Part shown: in pieces, positions 58,616 to 64,000 of the stretch
Position numbering within the stretch: the stretch's first letter is position 1
Layout of the letters: each line of letters opens with the position of its first letter
Assembly (NCBI RefSeq): GCF_001718415.1
Contig: NZ_CP013378.1
Location: 1,860,001 to 1,924,000, forward strand
Direction of reading: 5' to 3'
DNA length: 64,000 nt
From: Burkholderia pseudomultivorans
GTDB lineage: Bacteria; Pseudomonadota; Gammaproteobacteria; Burkholderiales; Burkholderiaceae
The notes under the pieces: model-generated
Seen by the model: only the letters and a program-made list of their open reading frames with translations
Told to the model about the DNA's origin: nothing
Database searches by the model: none
Position numbers and translations under genes: made by a program

Positions 58616-59632
58616 ATGCTAGATCCTCGCGCACGAACCCTCCTGAAAACCCTGATCGAACGGTATATCGCCGACGGTCAGCCGGTCGGATCGCGCACGT
58701 TGTCCCGTTACTCCGGGCTCGAGCTGAGCCCGGCGACGATCCGCAACGTGATGTCCGACCTGGAGGAGCTCGGCCTCGTGTCGAGCCCGCACACGTCGGC
58801 CGGCCGCGTGCCGACGCCGCGCGGCTACCGCCTGTTCGTCGACACGATGCTGACGGTCGAAGGCGACGCCGACGCGGTCGCGCGGCAGGTGCAGACGCTG
58901 CTGCAGGCCGGCGAGCCGCAGCAGAAGGTGGTCGCGGCCGCGGCAAGCGTGCTGTCGAACCTGTCGCAGTTCGCCGGCGTCGTGCTGACGCCGCGCCGCA
59001 GCCACGTGTTCAAGCAGATCGAGTTCATGCGTCTGTCGGACAAGCGCATTCTGCTGATCATCGTCACGCCCGAGGGCGACGTGCAGAACCGGATGCTGGC
59101 GACGCCGCGCGACTACTCGCCGTCGCAGCTCACCGAGGCGTCCAACTACATCAACGCGCATTTCGCCGGCCTGTCGTTCGACGAGGTGCGCCGCCGCCTG
59201 CGCGACGAGATCGACCAGCTGCGCGGCGACATGACCGCGCTGATGCACGCGGCCGTGACGGCCAGCACCGAGGTGCCCGACACCGAGGACACCGTGCTCA
59301 TTTCCGGCGAGCGCAACCTGCTCGAAGTGGCGGACCTTTCGTCCGACATGGCGCGGCTGCGCAAGCTGTTCGACGTGTTCGACCAAAAGACGGGCCTCCT
59401 GCAACTGCTCGACGTGTCGAGCCACGCCCAGGGCGTGCAGATCTTCATCGGCGGCGAATCGACGCTCGTGCCGATCGAGGAGATGAGCGTCGTCACCGCG
59501 CCTTACGAGGTGAACGGGAAGATCGTCGGCACGCTCGGCGTGATCGGCCCGACCCGCATGGCGTACAACCGCGTGATCCCGATCGTCGACATCACCGCGC
59601 GCCTGCTGTCGCTGACGCTGAGCCAGCAATAG
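58616..59632 (+). CDS. hrcA: Heat-inducible transcription repressor HrcA
   Basis: 338 residues; represses chaperone genes by binding CIRCE. The N-terminal winged helix has [29 protein letters not shown] (about 25-53), followed by [20 protein letters not shown] and the dimerisation/GAF-like domain. No Shine-Dalgarno sequence precedes the ATG; TAAAAT (58602-58607) lies only 8 bp upstream. Betaproteobacteria often combine HrcA with sigma-32; dnaK, grpE and hslR follow within 5 kb. Confidence 0.96.
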   Translation: MLDPRARTLLKTLIERYIADGQPVGSRTLSRYSGLELSPATIRNVMSDLEELGLVSSPHTSAGRVPTPRGYRLFVDTMLTVEGDADAVARQVQTLLQAGEPQQKVVAAAASVLSNLSQFAGVVLTPRRSHVFKQIEFMRLSDKRILLIIVTPEGDVQNRMLATPRDYSPSQLTEASNYINAHFAGLSFDEVRRRLRDEIDQLRGDMTALMHAAVTASTEVPDTEDTVLISGERNLLEVADLSSDMARLRKLFDVFDQKTGLLQLLDVSSHAQGVQIFIGGESTLVPIEEMSVVTAPYEVNGKIVGTLGVIGPTRMAYNRVIPIVDITARLLSLTLSQQ

Positions 59633-59741
59633 CCATAGCCGCCGCCGCGGCCGACTCCACCCTCGTGCCGCCATCGTGCCGCGACGCCGTGCGCGCCGCC
59701 ACTCGGCCGAACGGCCGGCCGACCGGCGCGAAGCGTGCCGC

Positions 59742-59747
59742 TATAAT
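59742..59747 (+). promoter_or_regulatory. Candidate -10 element for hemH-hslR
   Basis: A perfect TATAAT 41 bp before the hemH ATG in GC-rich sequence. No convincing -35 hexamer lies at 16-18 bp, so the assignment is weak. Confidence 0.4.
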
Positions 59748-59788
59748 TGAAAGCCGTCCGGTTTCGTGCCCCGAGCACGTTCTTGCCC

Positions 59789-60853
59789 ATGCGTTTCGAT
59801 CTTGAGCCGCCTTCGAGCGTCGCGGCCGCCCACCGCATCGGCGTGCTGCTGATCAACCTCGGCACGCCCGACGCGCCCACGCCGCGTGCGGTGCGGCGCT
59901 ATCTGGCCGAATTCCTGTCCGATCCCCGCGTCGTCGAAATTCCGCAGGCCGTCTGGCAGGTGCTGCTGCGCACGCTGATCCTGCCGCTGCGCGGCCGCGC
60001 GTCCGCGAAGAAATACGCGGCCGTGTGGATGCCCGAGGGCTCGCCGCTGCGCGTGTACACCGAGCGCCAGACCGACGGCGTGCGGCATCTGCTCGCGTCG
60101 AACGATTACCACGTGCTGGTCGATCATGCGATGCGCTACGGCAGCCCGAGCATTGCGCAGGCGCTTGCGCAGTTCAAGCGCGCGGGCGTGGAGCGCGTGC
60201 TGCTGATGCCGATGTACCCGCAATACTCGGCCTCGACCACGGCGACGGCGTTCGACGCCGCGTTCGCCGCGCTCGCGCGCATGCGCAACCAGCCGGAAGT
60301 GCGCACGGTGCGCCACTACGCCGACCATCCGGCCTATATCCACGCGCTCGCCGAGCAGGTGCGCCAGTACTGGGCGCAGCACGGCCGGCCCGATTTCGCG
60401 GCCGGCGACAAGCTCGTGCTGAGCTTCCACGGCGTGCCGAAGCGCACGCTCGACCTCGGCGATCCGTATCACGACCAGTGCCAGCAGACGGGCGCGCTGC
60501 TGACGACCGCGCTCGGGCTGTCGACGATCGAATGCCGCGTGACGTTCCAGTCGCGCTTCGGCAAGGCGGAATGGCTGCAGCCGTACACCGCGCCGACGCT
60601 GCGCGAGCTCGGCGAGGCCGGCGTGCGGCGCGCCGACGTGTTCTGTCCCGGTTTTACCGCCGATTGTCTGGAGACGATCGAGGAGATCGGCATGGAAGTG
60701 CGCGACGAGTTCATCGCGGGCGGCGGCAAGACCTTCCACCGGATTCCGTGCCTGAACGCCGCGCCGGCATGGATCGGCGCGCTCGGCGAGATCGTCGCCG
60801 AGAATCTGCAGGGCTGGCCCGCGCGGGCCGCGCAACCCGAAACGGTGAGCTGA
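59789..60853 (+). CDS. hemH: Ferrochelatase
   Basis: 354 residues; inserts Fe(II) into protoporphyrin IX. Conserved [13 protein letters not shown] at the start of the fold, the catalytic His in [17 protein letters not shown], and the metal-side segment [19 protein letters not shown]. The ATG at 59789 begins MRFDLEPP; a TTG at 59747 would add 14 non-conserved residues. Its stop overlaps the hslR start in TGATG, so the two are coupled. Confidence 0.96.
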   Translation: MRFDLEPPSSVAAAHRIGVLLINLGTPDAPTPRAVRRYLAEFLSDPRVVEIPQAVWQVLLRTLILPLRGRASAKKYAAVWMPEGSPLRVYTERQTDGVRHLLASNDYHVLVDHAMRYGSPSIAQALAQFKRAGVERVLLMPMYPQYSASTTATAFDAAFAALARMRNQPEVRTVRHYADHPAYIHALAEQVRQYWAQHGRPDFAAGDKLVLSFHGVPKRTLDLGDPYHDQCQQTGALLTTALGLSTIECRVTFQSRFGKAEWLQPYTAPTLRELGEAGVRRADVFCPGFTADCLETIEEIGMEVRDEFIAGGGKTFHRIPCLNAAPAWIGALGEIVAENLQGWPARAAQPETVS

Positions 60854-61260
60854 TGAATTACAGGATTTCCACGGAACCGGGCGCGAAGCTGCGCATCGAC
60901 AAATGGCTGTGGGCCGCGCGCTTCTTCAAGACGCGCTCGCTCGCGTCCGACGCGGTCGACAAGGGGCACGTGAAGATCGGCGGCGCGGCGGTCAAGCCGT
61001 CGAAGGACGTGCGCGTCGGCGACGAAGTCGAGATTGCGATCGACGGCCTCGTCTGGCACATTGCCGTGCTCGGCATTTGCGACGTGCGCGGGCCGGCGGC
61101 CATCGCGCAGACGCTCTACGAGGAAACCGAAGCGGGGCGGGCGGCGCGGCTCGCCGAACTGGAGCGGCGCCGCACCTATCGCGAGCCGGCGGCCGAGCTG
61201 CACGGCCGGCCGACCAAGCGCGATCGGCGGATCATCGACAGATTTTCTGGTGGGAGCTGA
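60853..61260 (+). CDS. hslR: Heat-shock protein 15 (S4-domain, ribosome-associated quality control)
   Basis: 135 residues with an S4 RNA-binding domain (RIDKWLWAARFFKTRSLASDAVDKGHVKIGG..., about 15-75, key residues R14, D16, K17, W18) and a basic C-terminus. In E. coli Hsp15 binds 50S subunits carrying stalled peptidyl-tRNA after heat shock. Its start overlaps the hemH stop. The last 29 bp overlap, antisense, the 3' end of a small minus-strand gene. Confidence 0.93.
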   Translation: MNYRISTEPGAKLRIDKWLWAARFFKTRSLASDAVDKGHVKIGGAAVKPSKDVRVGDEVEIAIDGLVWHIAVLGICDVRGPAAIAQTLYEETEAGRAARLAELERRRTYREPAAELHGRPTKRDRRIIDRFSGGS

Positions 61261-61393
61261 ACGCGTGGTCGAACGTCGCCAGCGCGCCGCCGTATTCGGT
61301 CGTGCGGTCGGTCACGGCTCCCGACAGGCAAATGGTGGTGGTGCCGGCAATGAGTACCAGCGCGACCACCGAGATCGCAAAGGTCAGTTTCAC
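61232..61393 (-). CDS. Small secreted/membrane protein, antisense overlap with hslR (GTG start)
   Basis: 53 codons from GTG (61393) to TGA, preceded by AGGGGGAG at a 5-nt spacing. The N-terminus (MKLTFAISVVALVLIAGTT) is a hydrophobic signal or anchor, with CLSGAVTD after it; the rest is polar and ends HQKICR with a second cysteine. It ends inside the 3' end of hslR. No family recognised. The good ribosome site, signal-like N-terminus and lack of rare features argue that it is a real gene missed by size limits. Confidence 0.6.
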   Translation of the reverse strand: MKLTFAISVVALVLIAGTTTICLSGAVTDRTTEYGGALATFDHAFSSHQKICR

Positions 61394-61745
61394 GGTACTC
61401 CCCCTCGACAAGAAGGGTGAAAACGGCGCCAGGTGGATGTCAGGCGGCGGTCAGCTAGGGTAAACGCGCTTTTCCGACGCTTGGATCGAGTGTAGTGCAG
61501 CGGCTGGTGCGGAGCTAGTCCCTCGCAGGTAAGCGTTGTTACAGGCCGTTTCCCGCGGTTTGGCCACCTATGCGCGCAATGCACCGGCGAAGCGCCGGTT
61601 GTTTCCCGGCATTGCCGAATGGCGGCGAATCTCCCTCTTGAAACCGGGGTTTTCGCCCTTATCTGCCCCAACAATGTGCGGCGCCGCCGGTATACGATCC
61701 GGCGGTTGCCGATTTGGCTTCAACCTCTAATCGACTTTCAGCGAC
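61394..61745. other. Intergenic region carrying the grpE heat-shock promoter
   Basis: 352 bp between the small minus-strand gene and grpE. Besides the candidate sigma-32 promoter (listed separately) I see no coding frame with a ribosome site, no CIRCE element and no T-run hairpin. Confidence 0.5.
61637..61664 (+). promoter_or_regulatory. Candidate sigma-32 promoter for grpE
   Basis: CTTGAA (61637-61642), 14-bp spacer, then CCTTATCT (61657-61664), agreeing with the heat-shock consensus CTTGAA / CCCCATnT at six of six and six of eight positions. It ends 81 bp before the grpE ATG. Confidence 0.6.
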
Positions 61746-62291
61746 ATGGAAAACACGCAAGAGAACCCGGCATCCCAATCGGCCGAAGACACCGGCAGCG
61801 AGACGCAGGCGACGCAAGGCGCGGCTCCCGCCGCGGAAGCAGCCGACGCGGCGCTGGCCGAGGCTCAAGCCAAGGTCGCCGAGCTCCAGGAAAGCTTCCT
61901 GCGGGCGAAGGCCGAAACCGAGAACGTTCGCCGCCGCGCGCAGGACGACGTCGCGAAGGCTCACAAGTTTGCGATCGAAAGCTTCGCCGAGCACCTGCTG
62001 CCGGTGCTGGACAGCCTCGAGGCGGCCGTCGGCGACACCTCGGGCGACATCACGAAGGTGCGCGAAGGCGTCGAGCTGACGCTGCGCCAGCTGACGAGCG
62101 CGCTCGAAAAGGGCCGCGTCGTCGCGATCAACCCGGTCGGCGAGAAGTTCGATCCGCACCAGCACCAGGCGATTTCGATGGTGCCGGCCGAGCAGGAGCC
62201 GAACACCGTCGTGTCGGTGCTGCAAAAGGGCTATATGATCGCCGACCGCGTGCTGCGTCCGGCGCTCGTCACGGTCGCGCAGCCGAAGTAA
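61746..62291 (+). CDS. grpE: Nucleotide exchange factor GrpE
   Basis: 181 residues. A disordered acidic/Ala/Gln N-terminus (about 1-38), a long helix (about 38-95) that dimerises and senses heat, and the C-terminal beta wing with the [12 protein letters not shown] and [21 protein letters not shown] motifs. It releases ADP from DnaK. Thioredoxin-like gene and dnaK follow on the same strand. The ribosome site is weak; the ATG is the first in frame and fits the family. Confidence 0.97.
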   Translation: MENTQENPASQSAEDTGSETQATQGAAPAAEAADAALAEAQAKVAELQESFLRAKAETENVRRRAQDDVAKAHKFAIESFAEHLLPVLDSLEAAVGDTSGDITKVREGVELTLRQLTSALEKGRVVAINPVGEKFDPHQHQAISMVPAEQEPNTVVSVLQKGYMIADRVLRPALVTVAQPK

Positions 62292-62301
62292 GGACGCCGC
62301 G

Positions 62302-62730
62302 ATGCTGCCCGCCGGCGTCGATCCGGCCGCGTTCGACGCGTTCGACATGCAGGCGCTGTCCGCCGGCACGTTCGACGCGGGCATCGCCGGCGCGGGCGAC
62401 GCGCTCGCGGTGGTGTTCTTCTGGGGCGTCGACTGCTTCAACTGCGAGATCGCGAAGAGGGCGATGCTCGCGCAGCCCGACGCGATTCGCGCGCTGGGCC
62501 TGAAGTGGTTCCACTGCAACGTGTACGAGCACCATGAGCTGGGGCGCCGCTTCGGGCTGCACGGCGTGCCGACGTGGTTCTTCTTTCATCGCGGCAAGCG
62601 GCTGGGCCGCGCGACCGGCTGGCATGGCCTCGCGCAGTTCGAGGCCGCCGTTGCGGCTGCGCGCGCGAAGATCGCGGCGGCGGCCGGAGCGACGCCTGCG
62701 ACGGGCGATCCCGCTTCGCACGGTGATTGA
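62302..62730 (+). CDS. Thioredoxin-family protein between grpE and dnaK
   Basis: 142 residues with a thioredoxin fold. The active-site pair is C45-F-N-C48 in VVFFWGVDCFNCEIAK, an unusual CFNC in place of CGPC. The cis-proline segment is HGVPTWFFFHRGKRLGR. No signal peptide, so cytoplasmic. An Ala-rich tail follows. It starts 10 bp after grpE and probably shares its heat-shock promoter. Position between grpE and dnaK suggests a redox role in proteostasis; no partner is known. Confidence 0.88.
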   Translation: MLPAGVDPAAFDAFDMQALSAGTFDAGIAGAGDALAVVFFWGVDCFNCEIAKRAMLAQPDAIRALGLKWFHCNVYEHHELGRRFGLHGVPTWFFFHRGKRLGRATGWHGLAQFEAAVAAARAKIAAAAGATPATGDPASHGD

Positions 62731-62761
62731 AAAAATTTAATATCCGCATCGCTTGTCGGGT

Positions 62762-62789
62762 CTTGAAAACGGATCGGACGGACGCATTT
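62762..62789 (+). promoter_or_regulatory. Candidate sigma-32 promoter for dnaK
   Basis: CTTGAA (62762-62767), 14-bp spacer, then ACGCATTT (62782-62789), matching the heat-shock -10 CCCCATnT at six of eight positions. The spacing equals that before grpE. It lies 87 bp before the dnaK ATG, inside an AT-richer stretch. Confidence 0.65.
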
Positions 62790-62876
62790 CGGGAACAGAG
62801 TTGAATTCGGCGCGCGAAACCGGCCAAAAAAGCGGGGTTTCGCGCAGCAAACAGGCATATCTGGAGATTAGGAAAA

Positions 62877-64000
62877 ATGGGAAAGATCATCGGTATTGAC
62901 CTCGGCACCACGAACTCGTGCGTCGCCATCATGGAAGGCAACCAGGTCAAGGTCATCGAGAACTCGGAAGGTGCGCGCACCACGCCGTCGATCATCGCGT
63001 ACATGGACGACAACGAAGTGCTCGTCGGCGCGCCGGCCAAGCGTCAGTCCGTGACCAACCCGAAGAACACGCTGTTCGCGGTGAAGCGCCTGATCGGCCG
63101 CCGCTTCGAAGAGAAGGAAGTCCAGAAGGACATCGGCCTGATGCCGTACGCGATCGTCAAGGCCGACAACGGCGACGCCTGGGTCGAAGCGCATGGCGAA
63201 AAGCTCGCGCCGCCGCAGGTTTCGGCCGAAGTGCTGCGCAAGATGAAGAAGACGGCCGAAGACTACCTCGGCGAGCCGGTCACGGAAGCCGTGATCACGG
63301 TGCCGGCGTACTTCAACGACAGCCAGCGCCAGGCGACCAAGGACGCCGGCCGCATCGCGGGCCTCGAAGTCAAGCGGATCATCAACGAGCCGACCGCGGC
63401 TGCGCTCGCGTTCGGCCTCGACAAGGCCGAGAAGGGCGACCGCAAGATCGCCGTGTATGACCTCGGCGGCGGTACCTTCGACGTGTCGATCATCGAGATC
63501 GCGGACGTCGACGGCGAAATGCAGTTCGAAGTGCTGTCGACCAACGGCGACACGTTCCTCGGCGGCGAGGACTTCGACCAGCGCATCATCGATTACATCA
63601 TCGGCGAGTTCAAGAAGGAGCAGGGCGTCGACCTGTCGAAGGACGTGCTCGCGCTGCAGCGCCTGAAGGAAGCGGCCGAAAAGGCGAAGATCGAGCTGTC
63701 GTCGAGCCAGCAGACCGAAATCAACCTGCCGTACATCACGGCCGACGCATCGGGCCCGAAGCACTTGAACCTGAAGATCACCCGCGCCAAGCTGGAAGCG
63801 CTGGTCGAGGACCTGGTCGAGCGCACGATCGAGCCGTGCCGCATCGCGATCAAGGACGCCGGCGTCAAGGTGTCGGACATCGACGACGTGATCCTGGTCG
63901 GCGGCCAGACCCGCATGCCGAAGGTGCAGGAGAAGGTGAAGGAGTTCTTCGGCAAGGATCCGCGCCGTGACGTGAACCCGGACGAAGCCGTCGCCGTCGG
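62877..64000 (+). CDS. dnaK: Chaperone DnaK (3' end beyond window)
   Basis: 374 codons visible of about 650. Actin-like ATPase domain: phosphate-1 loop [11 protein letters not shown] (6-16), connect-1 around [12 protein letters not shown], phosphate-2 [10 protein letters not shown], and the adenosine motif [11 protein letters not shown] near the end. The variant VGGQTRMP (rather than GGMTRMP) is common in betaproteobacteria. Ribosome site GGAGATTAGG. It has its own candidate sigma-32 promoter besides read-through from grpE. Confidence 0.98.
   Translation, partial: MGKIIGIDLGTTNSCVAIMEGNQVKVIENSEGARTTPSIIAYMDDNEVLVGAPAKRQSVTNPKNTLFAVKRLIGRRFEEKEVQKDIGLMPYAIVKADNGDAWVEAHGEKLAPPQVSAEVLRKMKKTAEDYLGEPVTEAVITVPAYFNDSQRQATKDAGRIAGLEVKRIINEPTAAALAFGLDKAEKGDRKIAVYDLGGGTFDVSIIEIADVDGEMQFEVLSTNGDTFLGGEDFDQRIIDYIIGEFKKEQGVDLSKDVLALQRLKEAAEKAKIELSSSQQTEINLPYITADASGPKHLNLKITRAKLEALVEDLVERTIEPCRIAIKDAGVKVSDIDDVILVGGQTRMPKVQEKVKEFFGKDPRRDVNPDEAVAV

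Overview
The window is a gene-dense, very GC-rich stretch of a proteobacterial core chromosome. Gene order and protein sequences point to Burkholderia, most likely the B. cepacia complex. The supporting clusters are nudJ-mnmA, a split pntAA-pntAB-pntB, queA-tgt-yajC-secD-secF, oxyR-katG-dps, glcDEF, yhdP-nitrilase-tldD, recN-nadK/hrcA and grpE-thioredoxin-dnaK. I see no rRNA, tRNA, CRISPR array, insertion sequence or prophage. The species call is inference from sequence recognition; no database search was possible.

Layout. 1-2528 (minus): 5' part of an FMN-binding glutamate-synthase-like gene, mnmA and a Nudix hydrolase. 2806-5725 (plus): proton-translocating transhydrogenase. 5815-7740: LysR regulator divergent from a nitrilase. 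7795-8953 (minus): glyoxalase-like VOC protein with a WYL regulator. 9413-12923 (minus): THUMP RNA methyltransferase and a large membrane protein of the 'Gcr site-specific recombinase' family. 13350-16969 (minus): pqiA-pqiA-pqiB-pqiC envelope lipid-transport operon. 17227-20465 (plus): cytochrome b561, two YceI proteins, an MFS symporter. 20677-26772 (minus): queuosine and Sec genes. 26940-35060 (plus): recG, oxyR, katG, a small membrane peptide, dps, ubiA. 35211-42541 (minus): proC, yggS, glcF, glcE, glcD and a D-lactate-dehydrogenase-like flavoprotein. 42678-44532 (plus): cobalamin adenosyltransferase and flavohaemoglobin. 44704-52813 (minus): aroG with a long leader, tldD, a NIT2-like amidohydrolase, yhdP. 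53043-55847 (plus): glnE. 55900-58471 (minus): recN, nadK. 58616-61260 (plus): hrcA, hemH, hslR. 61232-61393 (minus): a small antisense-overlapping peptide gene. 61746-64000 (plus): grpE, a thioredoxin-like gene, and dnaK running off the end.

Functional themes: redox and peroxide/NO defence (pnt, oxyR-katG-dps, hmp, YceI/b561), proteostasis (hrcA, hslR, grpE, dnaK, Sec), envelope lipid transport (pqi, yhdP), glycolate/lactate oxidation, and aromatic amino-acid entry (aroG).

The most interesting signal is upstream of aroG (about 45,903-46,096, minus strand). A consensus-like promoter is followed by an unannotated 21-residue leader peptide with seven consecutive aromatic residues (FYFYFFW). 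Complementary segments then fit a 1:2 / 2:3 / 3:4 attenuator, ending in a perfect GC stem and eight U residues, all before the aroG start. This is a complete candidate transcription attenuator for DAHP synthase. Other items worth a second look are a 48-bp tandem repeat before glcD, two unannotated small membrane/secreted peptides, an OxyR-type inverted repeat before katG, and candidate WYL, NsrR and sigma-32 sites.
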